This document shows, piece after piece, positions 1-8,741 of a stretch of 8,741 nt of DNA. Where the stretch lies: NCBI GenBank assembly GCA_002699325.1, contig PABS01000132.1:1-8741 (forward strand), given 5' to 3'. A program made the translations under genes and the position numbers. The notes under the pieces were generated by a model. The model searched no databases, was not told the origin of the DNA, and saw only the letters and a program-made list of their open reading frames with translations. Position 1 is the first letter of the stretch, and each line of letters begins with the position of its first letter. This DNA comes from Ponticaulis sp. (GTDB lineage: Bacteria > Pseudomonadota > Alphaproteobacteria > Caulobacterales > Hyphomonadaceae).

Positions 1-1
1 C

Positions 2-31
2 AACTACGGAGTCGATCTATCAACCATCTGA
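2..31 (+). CDS. possible C-terminal tail of ribosomal protein L1 (partial)
   Basis: Reading from base 2 gives nine residues, NYGVDLSTI, then a TGA stop at 29-31. In most bacteria the gene before rplJ is rplA, and L1 proteins commonly end shortly after a Gly-Val-x-x-Asp-like segment, so this tail would fit the end of L1. The other two forward frames also stop within the first 54 bases, so the fragment by itself does not decide the matter. The call rests mainly on conserved gene order. Nine residues cannot establish homology, and the sequence just upstream would settle it. No gene symbol is assigned for that reason. Confidence 0.3.
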   Translation, partial: NYGVDLSTI

Positions 32-44
32 GGGTGGTATCAGA

Positions 45-70
45 TTGATGGGGTGAAGGTGCCCCATCAA
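45..70 (+). other. perfect 9-bp hairpin after the presumed upstream gene
   Basis: TTGATGGGG (45-53) pairs perfectly with CCCCATCAA (62-70) around an 8-nt loop. It begins 13 bases after the TGA at 29-31, where a 3'-end hairpin of an upstream rplKA transcript would be expected. No T-run follows (the next bases are CCATTAAATC), so it does not look like a classical intrinsic terminator. It could be an mRNA-stabilising or processing hairpin, or a leaky terminator. Confidence 0.45.
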
Positions 71-116
71 CCATTAAATCCGTATACCCAAAATAAAAAG
101 AATGCATCCAGCGCAC

Positions 117-145
117 TTGCGGACAAATGGCAAAAGCGTTATGCA
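117..145 (+). promoter_or_regulatory. candidate promoter for the rplJ operon
   Basis: TTGCGG (117-122) and TATGCA (140-145) are separated by exactly 17 bases. Each matches the sigma-70 consensus at its first three, most conserved positions only. A start near 151-153 would give an RNA beginning just before the L10 leader stem at 166, which is the arrangement expected if the leader regulates the operon. The match is weak. Transcription could equally come partly or wholly by read-through from an upstream rplKA promoter. Confidence 0.4.
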
Positions 146-165
146 ACCCGGCTCTGGTCGGATTG

Positions 166-238
166 CGTCTGCTTTCCGGGCAGAGAACCTGTCCGAGACC
201 ATAGGTTAGCTCCGGCTATGAAATATCCTATGCAGACG
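166..238 (+). ncRNA. ribosomal protein L10 leader (autoregulatory RNA)
   Basis: A closing stem CGTCTGC (166-172) / GCAGACG (232-238) encloses two arms. Arm 1 is GGGCAG (178-183) / CTGTCC (189-194) with a 5-nt loop. Arm 2 is CATAGG (200-205) / CCTATG (227-232) carrying an inner hairpin TAGC (207-210) / GCTA (215-218), capped by a TCCG loop on a C-G pair, a UNCG-class tetraloop. An asymmetric TGAAATAT strand (219-226) separates the inner and outer parts of arm 2, as a kink-turn-like bend would. The two stems compete only for G232. The position upstream of rplJ and this junction shape match the known L10 leader family, in which L10 (or the L10-L12 complex) binds and represses rplJ-rplL. The pairings are seen directly; L10 binding is inferred from the family. 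Confidence 0.8.
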
Positions 239-288
239 GGGTGAGGTGAGAGTGATGCGACGAGCAGCGTTCGTCTAGTCATTTAAGA

Positions 289-380
289 TCCAAAGCCCTG
301 GGCAGGCGCTCGTAAAAGGTGCGCCTTCTGCGAGCAGACACCAGGGTGCGCGGATCATCTGTGCGCCTGACTTTTGGAGA
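289..380 (+). promoter_or_regulatory. distal leader with possible Shine-Dalgarno occlusion
   Basis: The rplJ ribosome-binding site GGAGA (376-380) lies 6 nt before the ATG at 387. TCCAAAG (289-295) can pair with TTTTGGA (372-378), with one G-U, which would bury the GGA of that site. Just inside, CAGGCGC (303-309) can pair with GCGCCTG (363-369), stacking a GC-rich helix next to it. An alternative local fold uses CCCTGG (296-301) / CCAGGG (341-346) with AGGCGC (304-309) / GCGCCT (321-326). There is no U-tract after any of these hairpins, so control at translation is more likely than transcription termination. A further 5-bp hairpin, GACGA (259-263) / TCGTC (271-275), lies between this and the L10 site. 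All of this is inferred from pairing alone. Confidence 0.45.
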
Positions 381-386
381 ACCGTA

Positions 387-902
387 ATGGACAAAACCGG
401 AAAGAAGGCGGCGCTCAAAGATCTCGAAACTGTATTCGAGGAATCTGGGGCTGTCGTCGTCACTCACTATTCTGGTCTAAGCGTTGCGGAAATGACCGGG
501 CTGCGCACCAAGCTTCGCGAGAAGGGTGCAACGCTCAAAGTGATCAAGAATCGGATTGCCAAGATTGCCCTTAAGGGTAAAGGCGGCGACGCGGCTCTTA
601 ATCTCTTTCAGGGGCCAGTTGCAATTGCCTATGCTGAAGACCCGTCTTCAGCTGCAAAAGTGACCTCCGAGTTTGCGAAAGACAATGAAAAGCTGAAGCT
701 CATCGGCGCCATCATGGATGAAGAAGTGATGGATGAGGCTGGCATCAAGGTGCTGGCAACAATGCCGTCTCGTGAAGAGCTTATTGCGACTGTTGTTGCT
801 CGTCTGCTTGGCCAGGCTACTGAGATCGTATCTCGTGTTAATGCACCAGGTCAGGGACTGGCCGGTGCGATCAAGGCGATCGAGGAACAGGCTGCTGCTT
901 AA
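387..902 (+). CDS. rplJ: 50S ribosomal protein L10
   Basis: L10 (uL10) is the base of the ribosomal stalk: its N-terminal domain binds 23S rRNA beside L11, and its C-terminal helix carries the L7/L12 dimers that recruit elongation and initiation factors. The 171-residue product is of normal length for the family (about 165-175). Residues 22-62 hold the typical block [14 protein letters not shown] ... [14 protein letters not shown], followed by [14 protein letters not shown] at 73-86, both typical of the rRNA-binding domain. Residues 128-171 contain a long helix-prone stretch interrupted by an NAPGQG turn (152-157), the region that binds L12 dimers. I cannot tell from this whether two or three dimers are bound. 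The start is supported by GGAGA 6 nt upstream and by the usual family N-terminus. In other bacteria L10 represses this operon through the leader RNA upstream; the leader seen here makes the same likely. The stop is TAA, and rplL follows after 65 nt. Confidence 0.97.
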   Translation: MDKTGKKAALKDLETVFEESGAVVVTHYSGLSVAEMTGLRTKLREKGATLKVIKNRIAKIALKGKGGDAALNLFQGPVAIAYAEDPSSAAKVTSEFAKDNEKLKLIGAIMDEEVMDEAGIKVLATMPSREELIATVVARLLGQATEIVSRVNAPGQGLAGAIKAIEEQAAA

Positions 903-967
903 GGTCGAAAAACCAACGCACAACCCAGAAAACCCAAACCTCACTAGAGTACAGAAAGAATATTCAA
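903..967 (+). promoter_or_regulatory. low-structure rplJ-rplL spacer with weak ribosome-binding site
   Basis: Between the rplJ stop and the rplL ATG the RNA is made almost entirely of A and C: in 908-945 there are only two G and two T. Such a stretch can hardly pair with itself. The only Shine-Dalgarno-like sequence is AGAAAGAA (953-960), 7 nt before the ATG and without a GGAG core. An unpaired, A-rich initiation region may allow strong initiation despite the weak site, which would suit the need for several L12 per L10. That functional reading is inference. Confidence 0.5.
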
Positions 968-1345
968 ATGGCTGATATTGCTAAACTTGGTGACGAACTT
1001 CTCGCTCTCACCATTCTCGAAGCGAAAGAACTCAACGACTACCTCGAAGAGCGTGGCATCAAAGCCGCTGCTGCTGTCGCGGTTGCTGGCCCTGCTGCCG
1101 GTGGCGACGCTGCTGGTCCTGCTGAAGAGCAAACTGAGTTCGACGTAATTCTCGTCGACGGCGGTGAGAAGAAAATCAACGTCATTAAAGTCGTACGCGA
1201 AGTTGTCTCTGGTCTCGGCCTGAAAGAAGCTAAAGAGCTCGTCGAAGGTGCTCCTAAGCCGATCAAAGAAGGCGCGACGAAAGAAGAAGCCGAAGAGATC
1301 AAGAAAAAGTTCGAAGAAGCTGGCGCGAAAGTGGAAATCAAGTAA
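968..1345 (+). CDS. rplL: 50S ribosomal protein L7/L12
   Basis: L7/L12 (bL12) is the multi-copy stalk protein: the C-terminal domain contacts EF-Tu, EF-G, IF2 and release factors, and the N-terminal domain dimerises and docks on L10. The 125-residue product has the standard three parts. The N-terminal helical hairpin is about 1-32 ([16 protein letters not shown]). A flexible Ala/Gly/Pro hinge spans about 33-55. The globular C-terminal domain runs 56-125, with [20 protein letters not shown] (69-88) and [15 protein letters not shown] forming the conserved factor-binding helices. The usual EEK-aromatic-GV motif at the end of the N-terminal domain reads EERGIK here (27-32), so the aromatic residue normally found before the glycine is missing and the segment is one residue shorter. 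Codon choice looks strongly biased, as in highly expressed genes. The stop is TAA, followed by a structured spacer. Confidence 0.97.
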   Translation: MADIAKLGDELLALTILEAKELNDYLEERGIKAAAAVAVAGPAAGGDAAGPAEEQTEFDVILVDGGEKKINVIKVVREVVSGLGLKEAKELVEGAPKPIKEGATKEEAEEIKKKFEEAGAKVEIK

Positions 1346-1351
1346 CGCTGC

Positions 1352-1484
1352 TGCCTTCGGGCAAGAAATATGTGGGCGTGATCAGCGCGGAGCGCCCACT
1401 GTAGAGTATCACGCGGCGGGTCCTTCAGGGCTCGCCGCGACCGCGCTTGTAGCGAACGCCGCATTATGCGGCCCCTGGATCAGG
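1352..1484 (+). promoter_or_regulatory. tandem hairpin array between rplL and rpoB
   Basis: Nearly the whole 146-nt spacer can be paired in six successive local hairpins. They are: TGCC/GGCA with a C(TTCG)G tetraloop (1352-1363); GTGGGCG/CGCCCAC (1372-1378 / 1393-1399); a 12-bp stem with two G-U pairs, core CGCGGCG/CGCCGCG, loop TTCA (1412-1439); CGCT/AGCG (1444-1454); GCCGCA/TGCGGC with a 3-nt loop (1458-1472); and CCTG/CAGG (1474-1484). None is followed by a T-run, so no intrinsic terminator is called. In E. coli the same spacer holds an attenuator and an RNase III processing site, which lower rpoBC expression relative to the ribosomal genes. A similar role here is inference from position and structure. 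The last hairpin overlaps the rpoB ribosome-binding site. Confidence 0.6.
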
Positions 1485-1486
1485 AA
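1482..1486 (+). promoter_or_regulatory. rpoB ribosome-binding site
   Basis: AGGAA lies 5 nt before the ATG at 1492 and supports that start. Its first bases form the 3' arm of the small hairpin CCTG (1474-1477) / CAGG (1481-1484), so initiation may be partly limited by RNA folding. The stem is only 4 bp, so any occlusion would be weak. Confidence 0.6.
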
Positions 1487-1491
1487 CGAAG

Positions 1492-4400
1492 ATGGCTCTG
1501 TCCCTCACGGAAAAAAAGCGAATTCGCAAATCCTTTGGTCGGCTTCCCTCAGTTGTGGATATGCCGAACCTCATCGAAGTCCAGCGTGCTTCTTATGAAA
1601 CCTTCCTGCAAATGGCTGACGGTCAGACCAAGTCGCCGGATGAAGGTTTGGGCGCGGTTTTCAAATCGGTTTTCCCGATCAAGGATTTCGCAGAACGTTC
1701 CGTTCTGGAATATGTTTCCTTTGAGTTTGAGCCTCCGAAGTTCGATGTCGAGGAGTGCCAGCAGCGTGACCTGACCTATGCCGCGCCGCTGAAGGTCAAG
1801 CTTCGTCTGATCGTCTTTGACATCGATGAAGATACGCAGGCGCGTTCGGTTCGCGACATTAAAGAACAAGATGTCTATCTTGGGGACATCCCCCTGATGA
1901 CGGAAAAAGGTACGTTCATCGTGAACGGTACCGAGCGCGTGATCGTGTCTCAGATGCACCGGTCCCCGGGCGTCTTTTTTGACCATGACAAAGGCAAGAC
2001 CCACACTTCAGGCAAGCTCCTGTTCGCAGCGCGTATTATTCCATATCGCGGCTCATGGCTCGATTTCGAATTCGATGCCAAGGATATCCTGAACGTTCGT
2101 ATTGACCGGAAGCGGAAGCTACCAGCGACGACCATGCTTTACGCCTTGGGTCTGGATGCGGAAGAAATCCTGGAAACCTTCTACACGCACTCAATTTACC
2201 GCATCAATAAAAGCGGCTGGGTCACGGCATTCAAGCCCGAGAGCTGGCGCGGAGCGAAGCCTGAATTTGATCTGGTGAACGCAGATACAGGCGAAGTTGA
2301 AGTTGCCGCCGGCAAGAAAATTTCGGCTGTCAAAGCGCGTAAGCTTTCAGAGGGCGGTCTCAATGACATTCTGGTTCCGAGCACCTTCCTTGAAGGTAAG
2401 TTCGGTGCGTATGACATCGTCAATCCTGAAACGGGTGAGATTTACTGCGAAGCTGGTGATGAGCTGACTGAAGAGCTGATCGCGGAGCTGCGTGATGCTG
2501 GCGTTGAAGAGATTGCGGTTCTCGATATCGACAATGGTGGCCGAGGCGCTTGGCTGCGTCACACGCTGAACGCAGACAAGAATGCGACGCGTTTCGAGGC
2601 GCTGTCAGACATTTACCGCGTTATGCGTCCCGGCGAGCCTCCGACCCAGGAAGCTGCGGAAACACTGTTTAATCAGCTTTTCTTTGATGATGAGCGTTAC
2701 GACCTTTCAGCGGTTGGTCGCGTGAAAATGAATATTCGTCTGGACCTTGATTGTCCGGATGATGTTCGCGTGCTCCGTCGCGAAGATATTGTCGCTGTCA
2801 TGAAGACAATCCTCGATCTGAAAGACGGTCGTGGAGATGTTGATGACATCGACAACCTGGGTAACCGTCGTGTCCGCTCTGTTGGCGAGCTGATGGAGAA
2901 CCAGTACCGCGTTGGTCTTGTCCGCATGGAGCGTGCCATCAAGGAGCGTATGTCGTCTGTGGATGTCGACACGGTCATGCCACATGATCTGATCAATGCG
3001 AAACCTGTTGTGGCCGCGATCCGTGAGTTCTTTGGTTCATCTCAGCTGTCTCAGTTCATGGACCAGACCAACCCGCTCTCCGAGATCACACACAAGCGTC
3101 GTCTTTCTGCGCTCGGCCCTGGTGGTCTGACGCGTGAGCGCGCGGGCTTTGAGGTTCGCGACGTTCACCCGACACACTATGGCCGTATGTGTCCGATTGA
3201 GACGCCCGAGGGACCAAACATTGGTCTGATCAACTCGCTCGCAACTCACGCGCGCATCAATAAGTACGGTTTCATCGAGAGCCCGTATCGCAAGGTTGAG
3301 AACGGCAAGCTCACAGATGAGGTGAAGTACCTGTCGGCTATGGAAGAGCAGCGCTACTCCATCGCTCAGGCGAATGCGACCGTTGATGAAAACGGCATGC
3401 TCGCAAACGAATTCGTCAACGCACGTGTTGGCGCGGCGCGTGACGCCACGCTCGTTCCTCGCGAAGAGGTCGATTACATCGACGTGTCTCCGAAGCAGGT
3501 GGTCTCTGTTGCGGCCTCGCTGATCCCGTTCCTTGAGAACGATGACGCAAACCGGGCTCTGATGGGTTCGAACATGCAACGTCAGGCCGTTCCGCTTGTC
3601 AGAACGGAAGCGCCGCTGGTTGGCACCGGCATGGAAGCGATTGTGGCACGCGATTCCCGCGCGGCACTTGTTGCCAAGCGTTCGGGTGTGGTTGAGCAGG
3701 TCGATTCAGAGCGTATCGTTGTTCGCGCGACAGAAGACCTCGACAAAGGCGCTTCCGGGGTCGATATCTACCGTCTCGTCAAGTTCCGCCGTTCAAACCA
3801 GAACTCTTGCATCAACCAGCGTCCGATCGTGAAGGTTGGCGATGGCGTGGTCAAAGGTGACATCATCGCTGATGGTCCTTCGACAGACCTCGGCGAGCTG
3901 GCGCTGGGACGCAACGTTCGCGTGGCATTCATGCCATGGAATGGCTACAACTATGAGGACTCCATCCTCATCTCTGAGCGTATCGTTCGCGACGACGTAT
4001 TCACTTCGATCCATATCGAGGAATTCGAGATTGCTGCGCGGGACACCAAGCTCGGCCCGGAAGAAATCACACGTGATATTCCAAACGTCGGTGAGGAAGC
4101 CCTGCGCAACCTCGACGAGGCTGGCATCGTGGCCGTTGGTGCTGAAGTCAAAGCTGGCGACATTCTCGTCGGTAAGGTGACGCCGAAGGGTGAGAGCCCA
4201 ATGACGCCGGAAGAGAAACTCCTCCGCGCCATCTTTGGTGAGAAAGCCTCTGACGTTCGTGATACGTCTCTGCGTGTGCCTCCGGGTGATGCGGGAACGG
4301 TCGTGGAAGTCCGTATCTTCAACCGTCACGGCGTCGATAAAGATCAGCGTGCCATCCAGATCGAGCGCGAGCAGATCGAGAAACTGGAAGAAGACCGTAC

Positions 4401-5589
4401 GGACGAGCAATCCATTCTGGAGCGCAACGCCTTTGGTCGTCTGACTGATCTTCTTCTCGGCAAGCCTGCCATTGCCGGCCCGAAAGGCTTCAAGAAGGGC
4501 GACGTCACACTCGAGCAACTTGAGAGTCTGTCCAAGTCACAATGGTGGCAGATTCAGCTGGAAGACGAAGGCGCTCAAGCCGAAGTCGACCAACTGAAAG
4601 CTTCGTTCGACGACTCCATGGCGGAGCTAGAGGCACGCTTCAACGACCGTGTTGAAAAGATCCAACGCGGCGATGACCTGCCTCCAGGCGTTATGAAGGT
4701 TGTGAAAGTCTTCCTCGCTGTGAAGCGCAAGCTTCAGCCAGGTGACAAAATGGCTGGTCGTCACGGCAACAAAGGTGTGATCTCCAAGATCAACCCGCTG
4801 GAAGACATGCCATTCACAGAAGACGGCACACCGGTCGATATCGTTCTGAATCCGCTCGGCGTTCCATCTCGGATGAACGTCGGTCAGATTCTCGAGACCC
4901 ACCTTGGTATGGCGTGTTCTGGTCTTGGTCGCATGATCGAGAACAGCATTGAAGTGTTCCGTCGAAGCCATGATTACGGCAAGCTGCGAGAAGACATCAG
5001 CAAAGCCTACGGCAACAGTGTTGAGCTGCCTGAGACGGACGAGGAAATCCTCGAGCTGGCTCAGAACCTGACCAACGGTGTGCCGATCGCGACGCCAGTC
5101 TTTGACGGTGCGCACCAGAATGACATCACAGAGATGCTTCTGCGCGCTGGCATGGAAAACTCGGGCCAATTCACACTTTATGATGGCCGCACGGGTGAGC
5201 CGTTCTCGCGTCCTGTCACAGTGGGCTACAAGTATCTGCTGAAACTTCACCACCTGGTGGACGAGAAAATTCACGCACGTTCGACCGGTCCTTACTCGCT
5301 CGTTACGCAGCAGCCTCTGGGCGGTAAAGCTCAGTTCGGTGGTCAGCGCTTCGGTGAGATGGAGGTCTGGGCTCTTGAGGCGTATGGCGCTGCCTACACC
5401 TTGCAGGAGATGCTGACCGTGAAGTCGGACGATACGGCTGGCCGTGCAAAAGTGTACGAGTCGATCGTTCGTGGCGAAGACAATTTCGAAGCCGGTATCC
5501 CGGAAAGCTTCAACGTTCTGGTCAAAGAGATGCGTTCTCTGGGTCTCAACGTTGAGATGATTGATGGCGAAACCGACGACGACGAATAG
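1492..5589 (+). CDS. rpoB: DNA-directed RNA polymerase subunit beta
   Basis: This is the beta subunit, which with beta' forms the catalytic cleft of RNA polymerase. It is 1365 residues, slightly longer than the 1342 of E. coli and normal for Alphaproteobacteria. The start is supported by AGGAA upstream and by the conserved N-terminus [10 protein letters not shown] ... [10 protein letters not shown] lineage insertion in the lobe (equivalent to beta i4/SI1) lies at about 228-355. The rifampicin pocket spans about 515-541 (nt 3034-3114): the residues equivalent to E. coli D516, H526 and S531 are wild type (D524, H534, S539), with T526 and L538 as mild differences. The flap tip is near 927-940. 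The SI2-equivalent insertion lies roughly between 950 and 1060. The motif [12 protein letters not shown] at 1084-1095 supplies active-site lysines K1086 and K1094. The protein ends in a short acidic tail, DGETDDDE. The stop is TAG, and rpoC starts 90 nt later. Confidence 0.98.
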   Translation: MALSLTEKKRIRKSFGRLPSVVDMPNLIEVQRASYETFLQMADGQTKSPDEGLGAVFKSVFPIKDFAERSVLEYVSFEFEPPKFDVEECQQRDLTYAAPLKVKLRLIVFDIDEDTQARSVRDIKEQDVYLGDIPLMTEKGTFIVNGTERVIVSQMHRSPGVFFDHDKGKTHTSGKLLFAARIIPYRGSWLDFEFDAKDILNVRIDRKRKLPATTMLYALGLDAEEILETFYTHSIYRINKSGWVTAFKPESWRGAKPEFDLVNADTGEVEVAAGKKISAVKARKLSEGGLNDILVPSTFLEGKFGAYDIVNPETGEIYCEAGDELTEELIAELRDAGVEEIAVLDIDNGGRGAWLRHTLNADKNATRFEALSDIYRVMRPGEPPTQEAAETLFNQLFFDDERYDLSAVGRVKMNIRLDLDCPDDVRVLRREDIVAVMKTILDLKDGRGDVDDIDNLGNRRVRSVGELMENQYRVGLVRMERAIKERMSSVDVDTVMPHDLINAKPVVAAIREFFGSSQLSQFMDQTNPLSEITHKRRLSALGPGGLTRERAGFEVRDVHPTHYGRMCPIETPEGPNIGLINSLATHARINKYGFIESPYRKVENGKLTDEVKYLSAMEEQRYSIAQANATVDENGMLANEFVNARVGAARDATLVPREEVDYIDVSPKQVVSVAASLIPFLENDDANRALMGSNMQRQAVPLVRTEAPLVGTGMEAIVARDSRAALVAKRSGVVEQVDSERIVVRATEDLDKGASGVDIYRLVKFRRSNQNSCINQRPIVKVGDGVVKGDIIADGPSTDLGELALGRNVRVAFMPWNGYNYEDSILISERIVRDDVFTSIHIEEFEIAARDTKLGPEEITRDIPNVGEEALRNLDEAGIVAVGAEVKAGDILVGKVTPKGESPMTPEEKLLRAIFGEKASDVRDTSLRVPPGDAGTVVEVRIFNRHGVDKDQRAIQIEREQIEKLEEDRTDEQSILERNAFGRLTDLLLGKPAIAGPKGFKKGDVTLEQLESLSKSQWWQIQLEDEGAQAEVDQLKASFDDSMAELEARFNDRVEKIQRGDDLPPGVMKVVKVFLAVKRKLQPGDKMAGRHGNKGVISKINPLEDMPFTEDGTPVDIVLNPLGVPSRMNVGQILETHLGMACSGLGRMIENSIEVFRRSHDYGKLREDISKAYGNSVELPETDEEILELAQNLTNGVPIATPVFDGAHQNDITEMLLRAGMENSGQFTLYDGRTGEPFSRPVTVGYKYLLKLHHLVDEKIHARSTGPYSLVTQQPLGGKAQFGGQRFGEMEVWALEAYGAAYTLQEMLTVKSDDTAGRAKVYESIVRGEDNFEAGIPESFNVLVKEMRSLGLNVEMIDGETDDDE

Positions 5590-5601
5590 AGCGTCGGTTT
5601 C
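5569..5601 (+). repeat. 10-bp inverted repeat across the rpoB stop codon
   Basis: GAAACCGACG (5569-5578) and CGTCGGTTTC (5592-5601) are perfect reverse complements separated by 13 nt that contain the TAG stop (5587-5589). The 5' arm encodes part of the acidic tail of the beta subunit. The 3' arm ends in TTTC and is not followed by a T-run, so this resembles a weak attenuator, an mRNA-stability element or a processing hairpin more than a terminator. Elongating ribosomes would melt it, since they translate the 5' arm and terminate within the loop. Confidence 0.6.
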
Positions 5602-5624
5602 AGAATACCTGTTTGAAGACCTTC

Positions 5625-5654
5625 GAGCGGCTGGCAGACCAGCGTCAGTCGCTC
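5625..5654 (+). other. bulged hairpin in the rpoB-rpoC spacer
   Basis: GAGCG (5625-5629) pairs with CGCTC (5650-5654), and directly above it GCTGG (5630-5634) pairs with CCAGC (5639-5643) around a CAGA tetraloop. A 6-nt bulge, GTCAGT (5644-5649), sits on the 3' side between the two helices. One-sided bulges of this kind are often sites of protein or RNase contact. No function is known to me for this one. Confidence 0.5.
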
Positions 5655-5660
5655 ACTTAA

Positions 5661-8741
<3,081 letters not shown>

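Noticed and set aside
53..244. 63-codon open frame starting with GTG in the leader
   Set aside because: It overlaps the promoter and the whole L10 leader structure, has no ribosome-binding site that I can see, and its product resembles nothing; the RNA explanation accounts for the region.
1412..1439. Intrinsic terminator between rplL and rpoB
   Set aside because: The stem is strong and GC-rich, but it is followed by ACCGCGCTTG and not by a T-run, so it is listed only as a structured element.
1447..1470. Secondary promoter TTGTAG ... TATGCG before rpoB
   Set aside because: The spacing is only 12 bases, too short for a sigma-70 promoter, and both elements fall inside hairpin arms.
1975..1980. 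Six-T run in rpoB as a slippage site or frameshift
   Set aside because: It encodes Phe-Phe within the conserved motif [11 protein letters not shown], and the frame continues correctly on both sides.
3034..3114. Possible rifampicin-resistance signature in rpoB
   Set aside because: The residues equivalent to E. coli D516, H526 and S531 are wild type. The differences (T526, L538) are at less critical positions and are likely lineage variation.
3793..4518. 241-codon open frame on the - strand inside rpoB
   Set aside because: It is a shadow of the rpoB coding frame. The strong codon bias of rpoB leaves few antisense stops, and the product has no recognisable family features.

Overview
The window is a conserved core-genome region: the ribosomal stalk / RNA polymerase operon rplJ-rplL-rpoB-rpoC, all on the + strand, with rpoC running off the right edge. 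The proteins (171-aa L10, 125-aa L7/L12, 1365-aa beta subunit starting with a [10 protein letters not shown]...PNLIEVQR block, and an RpoC with both zinc sites and a trigger-loop insertion) look alphaproteobacterial. Base composition is moderate, by eye somewhat above 50% GC. A marine or aquatic family such as the Hyphomonadaceae is possible, but this is a guess from sequence feel and not a placement.

Layout. Positions 1-386 hold no complete gene. The first 31 bases may be the last codons of rplA (L1), followed by a perfect 9-bp hairpin (45-70), a plausible but weak sigma-70-type promoter (117-145), and a well-formed ribosomal protein L10 leader RNA (166-238). The rest of the leader (239-386) can fold so that the rplJ Shine-Dalgarno sequence is paired with a site about 80 nt upstream. 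Then follow rplJ (387-902), a G- and T-poor 65-nt spacer, rplL (968-1345), a 146-nt spacer packed with six consecutive perfect hairpins, rpoB (1492-5589), a 90-nt spacer with three more hairpins, and rpoC (5680 to beyond the edge). No hairpin plus U-tract terminator is visible between the genes, so one transcript is expected.

How it works together. L10 and L7/L12 form the ribosomal stalk that recruits translation factors. RpoB and RpoC form the catalytic cleft of RNA polymerase. Co-transcription couples ribosome and polymerase supply. L10, alone or with L12, is expected to bind the leader and repress its own translation, while the spacers probably tune the ratio of L12 (several copies per ribosome) to L10 and of polymerase subunits to ribosomal proteins.

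I see no mobile element, CRISPR array, tRNA, horizontally acquired gene or new protein system. The material worth a second look is in the RNA: the leader fold, the structured rplL-rpoB spacer, an inverted repeat straddling the rpoB stop codon, and the rpoC ribosome-binding site displayed in a hairpin loop. Base pairings were found by reading the sequence and have not been tested by folding energies or by alignment.
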